In this document: piece by piece, positions 34,109 through 41,329 of the stretch
Layout of the letters: each line of letters starts with the position of its first letter
Numbering within the stretch: position 1 is the stretch's first letter
From: CAJOLV01 sp045631885
GTDB taxonomy: Bacteria > Bacillota_I > Bacilli_A > RFN20 > CAG-826
Direction of reading: 5' to 3'
DNA: 50,532 nucleotides
NCBI GenBank assembly: GCA_045631885.1
Contig: JAZQVN010000004.1
Coordinates: 1-50,532 of the forward strand
Program-made: the position numbers and the translations under genes
The notes under the pieces: generated by a model
Database searches by the model: none
Seen by the model: only the letters and a program-made list of their open reading frames with translations
Told to the model about the DNA's origin: nothing

Positions 34109-34855
34109 ATGATTATTGATTCTTTTGATACTAGCGAGCCAATCTTGAAATTAGAACATTTTTATGGAGAAAAAGGACATATCTTAGATAAATGTCTTGT
34201 TATTTTGTCGCGTGAAATATTTGATTACATCCAATTACATTATGATCTTAAGCAAGTTGGTTTAATTGGCGGGTGTTCTTATAGAATCCCTATTTATGCA
34301 TTTGAATATAAGGGTGAATTAATTGGGGTGTATCTTTCACCAATGGGTTCTGTTCTATGTGCTGGTAACATTGCAGAATGCGCCTATATCACTGGTGCTA
34401 CTAAATTCGTTATGTTTGGTTCCTGTGGTGCACTAGATAAAGAAATAACTAAAGGAAAATTCGTTATTCCTACTGAAGCATATAGAGATGAAGGAACCTC
34501 ATATCATTTCATGCCTCCTAGTGATTTTGTCAAAATAAATAACGCAGACAAAGTTGAATCCGTTTTTAAAAAGTTAAATATTCCATATGTGAAAGGTAAA
34601 GCGTGGACCACCGATGGATTCCTTATGGAGACAGTAAACAAAGTAAAAAAGAGAAAAGAAGAAGGTTGCATAGTAGTGGAAATGGAACTTGCAGCATGTC
34701 AAGCAGTGGCGAACCATTTCAAACTTGAGCTCTATGATTATTTGCAACCAGGTGATGTTTTAATCGAAGGAGATTATGACAAGACTCTTCTACATGCCGC
34801 TAATCACGACTTAATTAAATTAGAAATAGGTTTAAAGATAATTGAAGAAATCTAA
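34109..34855 (+). CDS. Nucleoside phosphorylase superfamily protein (uridine phosphorylase-like)
   Basis: A 248-residue PNP/UDP-family protein. Motifs are 'GVYLSPMGSVLCAGNIAE' (phosphate and ribose contacts), 'FVMFGSCGALDKEITKG' and 'GCIVVEMELAACQAVAN', the last with the Glu-Met-Glu that binds ribose hydroxyls. Phosphorolysis of a nucleoside is likely; the base preference is unknown. It differs clearly from the DeoD at 12.6 kb. TATAAT at 34095-34100 ends eight bases before this ATG and overlaps the only upstream alternative start, so the gene is probably leaderless. It forms a module alone between boundary repeats E and F. Confidence 0.8.
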   Translation: MIIDSFDTSEPILKLEHFYGEKGHILDKCLVILSREIFDYIQLHYDLKQVGLIGGCSYRIPIYAFEYKGELIGVYLSPMGSVLCAGNIAECAYITGATKFVMFGSCGALDKEITKGKFVIPTEAYRDEGTSYHFMPPSDFVKINNADKVESVFKKLNIPYVKGKAWTTDGFLMETVNKVKKRKEEGCIVVEMELAACQAVANHFKLELYDYLQPGDVLIEGDYDKTLLHAANHDLIKLEIGLKIIEEI

Positions 34856-34856
34856 G

Positions 34857-34958
34857 CGTGGTGTAGCGTGAACAAAACTAGCTGTAGCGTTGTATCATTT
34901 CTGTCCATTTAGGCCAAATTAGTTGAAATAGGATTGACATGAAAGTTGTCAGTCCTTA
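34857..34958 (+). repeat. Cassette-boundary repeat, copy F
   Basis: Full-length form: GTAGCG twice, TTGTATCATTTCTGTCC, core 'GGCCAAATTAGTTGAAATAGG' without the final G beyond 20 bases, hairpin GGATTGACA..TGTCAGTCC. The stop codon of the minus-strand gene at 34949 lies in its terminator arm. Confidence 0.85.
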
Positions 34959-35191
34959 TATTTCGTTTCTTTGGTTTCGATAAAATTTACCCAACTGCCA
35001 TAGTCGTAATTTCTTTTTGTTTCTGAAGTATGGATTATTCTAACATAAGGTACTTTTCTTTTTATGTGCTCCAGCAATATTTCTAATGGATCTATATCAT
35101 CGATGTTTTCTGCTTCAACTATTAATGTCTTATATATTATTTGTATTTCGCAAACGTTGCCTTTTCCCCATTTTAAAATAAACTTTTTCAT
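34949..35191 (-). CDS. Small hypothetical protein
   Basis: An 80-residue protein of unknown function with mixed beta/alpha character (begins MKKFILKWGKGN). The ATG at 35191 has AAGGAT before it; the frame extends 16 codons further upstream without a site. It lies 44 bp after the DUF1016 nuclease gene on the same strand and is probably in one operon with it, so an accessory or antitoxin-like role is possible but unproven. Its stop codon is formed by boundary repeat F. Confidence 0.55.
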   Translation of the reverse strand: MKKFILKWGKGNVCEIQIIYKTLIVEAENIDDIDPLEILLEHIKRKVPYVRIIHTSETKRNYDYGSWVNFIETKETKYKD

Positions 35192-35235
35192 TTTATATCC
35201 TTCCCTTCTTTTGAATCGCTGATTAATTTTAGAGA

Positions 35236-36201
35236 TCAATCATTATCTTCTGATTTATCTATTGAGTTTAATTTGTTTGCCAAATATGCAGGTAAATCTT
35301 CAAAAAGCTTATATTTTGAAACTCCAATTGGTGTTTTCAAGCCTTTGAAAGAAGTTTCTACAACATAATTGTCCGCTGATTTGCACAATAACATTCCTAT
35401 CGTTTCATTATCGGAATCTGCTTTTTCTAAATCGTCAATTGCATTGACATAAAAATTTAATTGGCCAAAATCTGCGGGGGTGATATCTTCTAATTTCACT
35501 TCGATGACAACGTAAGCGTGAACTTTAGTGTGGTACATTAACAAATCGATGAAGAAGTTCTTACCAGTTGGAGTTAATAATTTATATTCACGACCCACTA
35601 ATGCGAATCCTGTTCCAAGTTCTTGAAGAAATAATAAGATGTTATCAATAAGCTTGTCTTTTAAACTCTTTTCATCTGTCACTTCACTTTTGCTTATAAA
35701 ATCAAAAGCGAGTGTATCTTTTACAATGCCTTGAACATAAGTACTTTCATCAGAAATTAATGGTGGCACAACCTGCCTTTGGTAGGCTTGTAATTCAAAT
35801 TGTTTTAATACATGTGAACGCGACCATTTGTTTTTGGTTATTTGACCAACATACCAAAGCGCCTCTTCTTTAGAAGATGACAGTCTCATTAATTCAATAA
35901 TTGTGCTCCAAGGAATTTGGTGCACAGCCTGTGCACTAATTTCGCTTTCGCTAAAGTAACTAGCGAAACGCGCCATTCTTTTCAGCTGATCAGTAGAGTA
36001 ACCTTTCCCGTATTCTTTTAAATCAGAAGCAAGCTTTTTAATATACCTATTGCCCCAAGTTTTTCTTTGATTGATAATTGTGCCAATTTGGTAATAAGTG
36101 ATGATCATCGCGCTATTAACTACTACCATTGCTTTGTTGCGATTATCTGTAATAGTCTCTTTGATTTTTGCCAAATCATTAAAGTATTCGTTTTGTTCCA
36201 T
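35236..36201 (-). CDS. DUF1016 / YhcG-type PDDEXK nuclease domain protein
   Basis: A 321-residue protein. The N-terminal ~150 residues are the DUF1016 DNA-binding-like region (ITYYQIGTIINQRKTWGNRY, then 'YSTDQLKRMARFASYF'). The C-terminal half is a PDDEXK-fold nuclease: FFIDLLMYHTKVHAYVVIEV followed by KLED gives D...EVK, then 'FGQLNFYVNAID'. Proteins of this family occur in mobile islands and near restriction genes. A good AGGAGG site precedes the ATG. An inverted repeat AGAACA/TGTTCT (36220-36241) lies just ahead, and no separate -10 box is clear, so expression may depend on read-through from the structured RNA promoter upstream. Confidence 0.85.
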   Translation of the reverse strand: MEQNEYFNDLAKIKETITDNRNKAMVVVNSAMIITYYQIGTIINQRKTWGNRYIKKLASDLKEYGKGYSTDQLKRMARFASYFSESEISAQAVHQIPWSTIIELMRLSSSKEEALWYVGQITKNKWSRSHVLKQFELQAYQRQVVPPLISDESTYVQGIVKDTLAFDFISKSEVTDEKSLKDKLIDNILLFLQELGTGFALVGREYKLLTPTGKNFFIDLLMYHTKVHAYVVIEVKLEDITPADFGQLNFYVNAIDDLEKADSDNETIGMLLCKSADNYVVETSFKGLKTPIGVSKYKLFEDLPAYLANKLNSIDKSEDND

Positions 36202-36250
36202 TCAATTTTCCTCCTTCCTAGAACAAGTAGTTAAGTGTTCTCAAGATAAG

Positions 36251-36584
36251 AAAAAAGCCATCCAACTCAAAAACACCTTTTGTAACTAACTGCTGATATC
36301 CCTACCAACCATAGTTACTGGTGTTTCATCCCTCGTTGGATGGCCACTGATTCAAATTAATTAATAATTTGTGTGGAGCGTGGGTAATATTGTTACATAA
36401 ACCGTGTCCTAAAGGTCGCCATTTATTTATGTACCGCCTTTACCTTCTAGGCGATGCTTTCCACAACGCAAAATCCTAACACGTCCAATCTTACGGTCTC
36501 TATTAGGGTGTCCTATCGTTTACCTGCGTATGGTCGACTTTGCTTAATGCTAGTTCATAGCGCCGATAGTCTGCTAATAAATAC
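36251..36584 (-). ncRNA. Structured RNA of unknown class (about 330 nt) upstream of the DUF1016 gene
   Basis: Minus-strand promoter TTGAGT (36619-36614), 17 bp, TATAAT (36596-36591). Pairings seen: CTATCG/CGATAG (36569-36564 with 36518-36513); GTGGA/TCCAC (36464-36460 with 36377-36373) enclosing TCGCC/GGCGA (36454-36450 with 36420-36416), interleaved with TACATAAA/TTTATGTA (36433-36426 with 36401-36394), which forms a pseudoknot. The 3' end is a nested terminator: GCCATCCAAC/GTTGGATGGC (36344-36335 with 36266-36257) enclosing ACACC/GGTGT and GTAACT/AGTTAC, then six T. It carries no tmRNA, RNase P, SRP or common riboswitch signature that I know. It may be free-standing or a leader of the nuclease gene. 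Confidence 0.65.
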
Positions 36585-36590
36585 AAAATT

Positions 36591-36619
36591 ATTATATTTT
36601 GAAATAGGATTTAACTCAA
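36591..36619 (-). promoter_or_regulatory. Promoter of the structured RNA
   Basis: TTGAGT and TATAAT with the optimal 17-bp spacing on the minus strand, placing the start near 36584. Confidence 0.7.
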
Positions 36620-36649
36620 TTTAATTCAAAATTAAATATGTGTGTGTTT

Positions 36650-36740
36650 GTGTGTTGCGTAGTGTCCCCAAGGTATCAACAACAATTCTCCCACAACTTG
36701 TGGGAAATTTTCTTTATACAATAGTGTCAGTCCTTTTTTC
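36650..36740 (+). repeat. Cassette-boundary repeat, copy G (degenerate), with TCCCACA/TGTGGGA hairpin
   Basis: The 3' end (ATACAATAGTGTCAGTCC and T-run) matches the family. The 5' end has GTTGCG..GTATCA. The middle is replaced by a TCCCACA-ACT-TGTGGGA hairpin at about 36689-36703. Confidence 0.6.
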
Positions 36741-36791
36741 TACTAATTATTTAATATGCAATTAAATCGGAATTCATTATGGGGGACTAAT

Positions 36792-37226
36792 ATGAAATAC
36801 GAAATTAAAGAATGTACCGCAGAAGAAGCGGAATTTATCAGTGATAAACTTTTAGAATTTAATCTTTCTAAGATGCCTAGTAATTGGGAACAAGAAGAAA
36901 ATTTCTATTGGATCACTAAAAAGATAGAAGATGATAATGGTAATGTTATCGCTGGATGTATTGGCTACGCCAACTGTTGGAGAGAAGCGTTTTTAGATAA
37001 TCTTTGGGTTGATGAAAACTATCGTAAACAAGGACTCGGCTCTTCTCTTATCAAAGCTTTCGAAGAAGATGTTAAAGAAAAAGGCTGTACATTAATACAT
37101 CTCGATACCTTTGATTGGTAAGCAAAGGATTTCTATGAAAAGAATGGTTATAAAGTATTTGGAACATGTGAAGATTGCCCAAAAGGTCATAAGAGATTCT
37201 ACATGGTTAAGTATTTATTAAACTAA
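36792..37226 (+). pseudogene. GNAT-family N-acetyltransferase interrupted by one in-frame stop
   Basis: The frame from the ATG at 36792 (GGGGGA site) encodes a normal GNAT: 'LWVDENYRKQGLGSSLIKAF' carries the acetyl-CoA loop (RKQGLGS). It stops at TAA 37119-37121 after HLDTFDW. The same frame then continues with AKDFYEKNGYKVFG and CPKGHKRFYMVKYLL to a stop at 37224-37226, exactly the missing C-terminal strand and helix. A single CAA to TAA change would explain it, since family members have Gln-Ala here. Without the tail the fold is incomplete, so it is probably inactive, unless the stop is read through or is a sequencing error. Confidence 0.85.
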
Positions 37227-37228
37227 TG

Positions 37229-37262
37229 AGTTGTCTACAGTTTGTTGACAACTGAATTATTT
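37229..37262 (+). repeat. GTTGTC-N11-GACAAC repeat, copy 3
   Basis: GTTGTC (37230-37235), 11 bases, GACAAC (37247-37252), then TGAATTATTTAT, directly after the broken GNAT gene and at the right border of the accessory region. Confidence 0.75.
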
Positions 37263-37299
37263 ATCCTAAATAAATCAAAAGTGATAATATATTTACAAT

Positions 37300-38799
37300 A
37301 TGATTACATTCTTCGTTGCTTTAGCAGTATTAATTGGGGGCTATTTAATATATAGCCGAGTCAGTGAAAGAGTATTCGCGATTGATGATAGAAAAACTCC
37401 TGCAATCGCTAATCCTGATGGTGTGGATATCACCCCTCTACCTAAATGGAAGGCTTTTCTCATTGAATTATTAAATATCGCCGGAACCGGTCCTATTTTC
37501 GGTGCAATCAGTGGTGCTTTATTTGGTCCAATTGTTTTCCTTTGGATTGTTTTAGGCTGCATCCTCGGTGGAGCGGTTCATGACTATTTCTCAGGTATGA
37601 TTTCTTCGAGAAATAATGGGGAATCAATTGTTAAATTATCTGGAAAATACTCAGGTAAAGTCATTGAGATAATTATGAGAATATTCTCCATTATCTTATT
37701 GATATTAGTTACCGCAGTATTTGTTGTTTCTCCATCCACATTATTAGAATCATTAACTAGCGGTAATGTCAAAGCGTGGATATGGATGATTATTATCCTT
37801 GCTTATTATTTCATTTCTACAATTGTTCCAATTGATAAAATCATCGGTAAGATTTATCCATTGTTTGGCGTTATCTTAATCGCTATGGCTTTAGCGGTTA
37901 TTATTGGTGTCATGGTTCAATCAAACGAATATCCAATGATTGAATTAATTGGTAATTTAAGAGATTTCTCTAAAGAGAATGGCTCTTTACCATGGTGGCC
38001 ATTTATGATGACAACAGTCGCTTGTGGCGCGGTCAGTGGCTTCCACGCGACCCAATCTCCAATGATTGCTAAATGTATTAAAAGTGAAAAAGAAGGAAGA
38101 CAAATCTTCTATGGCGCGATGGTCGCAGAAGGAATTATTGCTTTGATATGGGCCGCTGCTGCAATGGCGTTTTTCAAAGTTAATACCGCGGAAGGTTGGA
38201 GTATCTTAGTTGAAGGTGGTGGAAACTCTAATTCAGTTAATGAAATCGCTAGAGGTGTACTTGGACCAGTTGGAACAGTCCTAGCGATTGTCGGTGTTGT
38301 CATATGCCCAATCACTAGTGGAGATACCGCGTTAAGAAGTTGTCGTTTAATCGTGGGCGAATGGTTACACATAGATCCAAAAACTATGAAGAATAGAATA
38401 CTATTAACTATCCCATTATTTGGTGCGGTTATCGGAATTAGTTTATGGAATTTCTTAGATCCGAATAACTTCAATATCTTATGGCGATGGTTTGCTTGGT
38501 CAAACCAAGTCTTAGCGGCGATTAGTTTATGGGTGGCAACTGGATATCTATATTTAACAGCGAAGAATAAGTATTTATCTCTATTCACTGCGATACCTGC
38601 AGAATTTATGACCGCGGTAGTGGTCACATACATCTTAGCGGAACCTCAACTCGCGTTAGGAAGATTTATCCCTGAACTCGTAGCAATCCTTGTGGGTATT
38701 GGTTTAACAATATTAATCGCGGGATTTTATATTTATAAATTGCTATCTAAAAAACCTCCTAAACATAAAGAGGTAGAAGTAGAAAAGACCGACAATTAA
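37300..38799 (+). CDS. Carbon starvation protein CstA family transporter
   Basis: A 499-residue integral membrane protein with about 13 hydrophobic helices. CstA signatures include 'RKTPAIANPDGVDITPLPKW' near the N-terminus, 'NIAGTGPIFGAISGALFGP', 'GAVHDYFSGMISSRNNGESI' and 'SGFHATQSPMIAKCIKSE'. Members import peptides or pyruvate; this short form, lacking the long C-terminal region of E. coli CstA (about 700 residues), is common in Firmicutes. There is no ribosome binding site; a TAATAT/TATATT box sits directly upstream of the ATG, so a leaderless message is likely. It ends in a bidirectional terminator. Confidence 0.88.
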   Translation: MITFFVALAVLIGGYLIYSRVSERVFAIDDRKTPAIANPDGVDITPLPKWKAFLIELLNIAGTGPIFGAISGALFGPIVFLWIVLGCILGGAVHDYFSGMISSRNNGESIVKLSGKYSGKVIEIIMRIFSIILLILVTAVFVVSPSTLLESLTSGNVKAWIWMIIILAYYFISTIVPIDKIIGKIYPLFGVILIAMALAVIIGVMVQSNEYPMIELIGNLRDFSKENGSLPWWPFMMTTVACGAVSGFHATQSPMIAKCIKSEKEGRQIFYGAMVAEGIIALIWAAAAMAFFKVNTAEGWSILVEGGGNSNSVNEIARGVLGPVGTVLAIVGVVICPITSGDTALRSCRLIVGEWLHIDPKTMKNRILLTIPLFGAVIGISLWNFLDPNNFNILWRWFAWSNQVLAAISLWVATGYLYLTAKNKYLSLFTAIPAEFMTAVVVTYILAEPQLALGRFIPELVAILVGIGLTILIAGFYIYKLLSKKPPKHKEVEVEKTDN

Positions 38800-38813
38800 T
38801 GCCGGTCTTTTTA
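38783..38813. terminator. Bidirectional terminator
   Basis: AAAGACCG / CGGTCTTT hairpin with flanking A and T runs between convergent genes, overlapping the last codons of the cstA-like gene. Confidence 0.85.
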
Positions 38814-38827
38814 GTTACTAATTAAGA

Positions 38828-39250
38828 TTATTTTCCTGTATAGAAATTAGCGACGTTAACAGAGTTCTCAACAACGAGAATTGTGCTTTGATTCAATTTA
38901 ACGAGAAGCTCATCTGCTGCGCTATAAACTTCTTTTTTCTCAACGCCTTCAAGAACACAAACAAATGAATATTCTAAAGTGACGACTTTATTTTCATCTC
39001 TCCAAACCCCATTCGCGGTGTACATTGTAAAGCCATCAGAGAAGTGATCCATCATTGTGTTATGGATGATGTCTCTAGCCTCTTCAATTGTCATTTCGAG
39101 TTGATAGGTTTCCTTATCATTTGTGCCGATATACATCTTGTATTCAGTAGCCCGGCCATCAGGTTGATAAGAACGAACTAGTGACCAGGTAGAAAGTCCG
39201 ATTGCAATCGCGGACACAGAACATAAAATAGCAAATGGTAGTTTTTTCAT
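38828..39250 (-). CDS. Hypothetical secreted or membrane-tethered protein
   Basis: A 140-residue protein. An N-terminal hydrophobic helix (MKKLPFAILCSVSAIAIGLS) without a clear cleavage motif is followed by a ~110-residue domain rich in alternating strands. No family is recognised. It is transcribed alone, convergent with the CstA gene. Confidence 0.6.
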   Translation of the reverse strand: MKKLPFAILCSVSAIAIGLSTWSLVRSYQPDGRATEYKMYIGTNDKETYQLEMTIEEARDIIHNTMMDHFSDGFTMYTANGVWRDENKVVTLEYSFVCVLEGVEKKEVYSAADELLVKLNQSTILVVENSVNVANFYTGK

Positions 39251-39475
39251 AAAATTAATCCTCGGAATTACTCTATCACATCTATCTTAAAAATATAAAG
39301 AAACATTGGAAATGCGACAAAAAAGCGCCTTTTTGCGTGGTTTTTTATAGAAAAAAGGTTTTAGTTCATTCTCTTTTAAACATGCGATTTCCAATAATAA
39401 AATATTCTCAAATAATAAAGATACATATATTATAAAAGTAGCTTTATAAATCATAACGGGAGAGAGGATGTTTTT

Positions 39476-40921
39476 ATGTTTGATAGATTAAAATTCGATG
39501 AGAAAAATAAAGAAGAATTAAATCGACAACTCACCTCACTACAAAAAAGATTAAATGATGTTTTAAACGCGAATAACAACATTAGAGAGTCTCCAATTTT
39601 CCCTGTACCAACCGAAGAAGAAATTAAGGAATTTGAGCAAATCAAAATACCTGAAGTTGGTAGAGACGCAGTCGAAGTAGAAGAAGAATTAGCAAAATAT
39701 GTTTTTTCTAAACAAGCCCTATTACAACATCCTCGTTGTTTCTCTTTTGTTTGTTCTGCGGTTTCTCCATATTCTCTAGCGGGAGCAATCTTAACCGATT
39801 TATATAATCCTAATGCTGGTTCATTTAACCTTTCTCCTTGCGCTGGTTTAATTGAAGAGAAATTATGCACATGGATGGCTAGCTATGCGGGATATCCAGA
39901 AGAAACTAGTGGTGGTATCTTCATGTCTGGTGGCTCTTTATCAACGATGTCCGCGATTATCGCGGCGAGAACTAATAAATTAAGTGAATATGATATTCCT
40001 AAAGGAGTAGCCTATTTATCTGACCAAGCGCATAGCTCAGTGAGAAAAGCATTAAGAATGTTAGGCTTTAGACAAGATCAAATCGTTATTTTAAAATCCA
40101 CTCCTGATTTCAAGATGGATGTTGTCGCGTTAGAAGAAGCGATTATTGAAGATCAAAGAGGGGGTAAAATCCCATTCTTAGTCGTGGGAACTTTAGGTAC
40201 GACAAATACAGGCACAATTGACCCATTATCCGATATTGGTGATGTCGCTAAATTATATAATTTATGGTTCCATGTCGATGGAGCGTATGGTGGTTCATCT
40301 TTAATCTCTCCAATTTTCCGTAATTACTCTAGAGGTATTGAAAAGTCTGATTCATTAACTTGGGATACCCATAAATGGTTAATGCAAACATATTCTTGTT
40401 CCACTTTATTAGTGAAAAATAAACAAACTTTAGTGGACGCTTTCGTTGAACATCCTGAATATTTAGAAGATGTATCTTCTAGCGACCATGTCGATGGTTG
40501 GGATAAAGGACCAGAGATGTCTAGACCACATAGAGCGATTAAATTATGGTTTACAGTGCAAGCGACAGGCACCCATCTATTAGAAGAATTAATTGAATTC
40601 TCCTTCCATAATGCGAAGATGGTTCAGCATGAACTAGAAAAAAGAGATAATTGGGAAATCATTTCTTATCCAAGCTGTGGAACGATTAACTTTAGATACG
40701 CACCTAAGGGTTGGAGTTTAGAAGAATTAAATAAGTTAAATCTAGATATCACTAAAGAACTCAATGATGGTGGTTATGCATATATCGTTACAACGACATT
40801 AAACGGCATGAAAACTATCCGTATGTGTATGATTAACGCGAACTCCACAGAAGAAGATATTAAAAACACGATTGATTTATTAGATCAAATCGCGATTAGA
40901 TTAACAAAAGATAAGAAATAA
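39476..40921 (+). CDS. PLP-dependent group II decarboxylase (glutamate / aromatic amino acid type)
   Basis: A 481-residue decarboxylase of fold type I. The PLP lysine is Lys300 in TWDTHKWL, the cofactor-binding Asp is Asp268 in WFHVDGAYGGS, and 'GGIFMSGGSLSTMSAIIAAR' binds the phosphate. 'NPNAGSFNLSPC' near the N-terminus is a substrate-side motif. The family includes glutamate, diaminobutyrate, tyrosine and tryptophan decarboxylases, and the substrate cannot be fixed by eye; no amino acid antiporter gene is adjacent, which weakens an acid-resistance role. The gene stands alone with a GAGAGG ribosome binding site. Confidence 0.88.
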   Translation: MFDRLKFDEKNKEELNRQLTSLQKRLNDVLNANNNIRESPIFPVPTEEEIKEFEQIKIPEVGRDAVEVEEELAKYVFSKQALLQHPRCFSFVCSAVSPYSLAGAILTDLYNPNAGSFNLSPCAGLIEEKLCTWMASYAGYPEETSGGIFMSGGSLSTMSAIIAARTNKLSEYDIPKGVAYLSDQAHSSVRKALRMLGFRQDQIVILKSTPDFKMDVVALEEAIIEDQRGGKIPFLVVGTLGTTNTGTIDPLSDIGDVAKLYNLWFHVDGAYGGSSLISPIFRNYSRGIEKSDSLTWDTHKWLMQTYSCSTLLVKNKQTLVDAFVEHPEYLEDVSSSDHVDGWDKGPEMSRPHRAIKLWFTVQATGTHLLEELIEFSFHNAKMVQHELEKRDNWEIISYPSCGTINFRYAPKGWSLEELNKLNLDITKELNDGGYAYIVTTTLNGMKTIRMCMINANSTEEDIKNTIDLLDQIAIRLTKDKK

Positions 40922-40923
40922 TA

Positions 40924-41250
40924 TTAACCGAATATCTGTCCGTTATATTTTTTAATAAATATAAATAATAGGATTATAGATATTAATAATGGAATTAATA
41001 ATAAGAGAATTGAAACTAGAAATATTGATTCATTATTAACAATAATTGATATTAATCCAGAAGATATCATTCCCATAGAGCCAATCATTAAAGAAATTCC
41101 CATCGATAAGGCGAATTTCTTTTTATTTTCTTCTTTCACATTATTTTGATGATAGTCGTGCAAAAGATTGATGCGACCAAGACAAAGTAAGATTGATAGA
41201 ACTAGCATTGCTACTCCAGCAATAAGAACGATAACTCCATATAAAATCAT
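40924..41250 (-). CDS. Small membrane protein, DUF3784-like
   Basis: A 108-residue protein with three hydrophobic helices (about 3-24, 49-70, 77-100) separated by a charged loop (HDYHQNNVKEENKKKF) resembling the DUF3784 layout. The function is unknown. It is convergent with the decarboxylase gene, only 2 bp away. Confidence 0.6.
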   Translation of the reverse strand: MILYGVIVLIAGVAMLVLSILLCLGRINLLHDYHQNNVKEENKKKFALSMGISLMIGSMGMISSGLISIIVNNESIFLVSILLLLIPLLISIILLFIFIKKYNGQIFG

Positions 41251-41329
41251 ATCCCCATTATAAACTATTTATGTTTATAGTTGCCCTTATTTTTGATATA
41301 ATCATTTTATTAATTCGAGGTAGCGATAT

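Noticed and set aside
36251..36584. tmRNA, RNase P RNA or T-box leader for the structured RNA
   Set aside because: No tRNA-like TTC arm or tag frame (tmRNA), no GAGGAAAGTCC/ACAGAA cores (RNase P). GAGGGATGAAACACC only loosely resembles the T-box AGGGTGG(N)ACCGCG motif, and the downstream gene is a nuclease, not an amino acid gene.
23863..36740. Classical integron attC sites or Xer/dif modules
   Set aside because: GTTAAAT fits GTTRRRY in most copies, but a matching RYYYAAC is not seen and copies C and F deviate. A dif-like 11-6-11 palindrome is absent. No integrase is in the window. The idea is kept only as a hypothesis.
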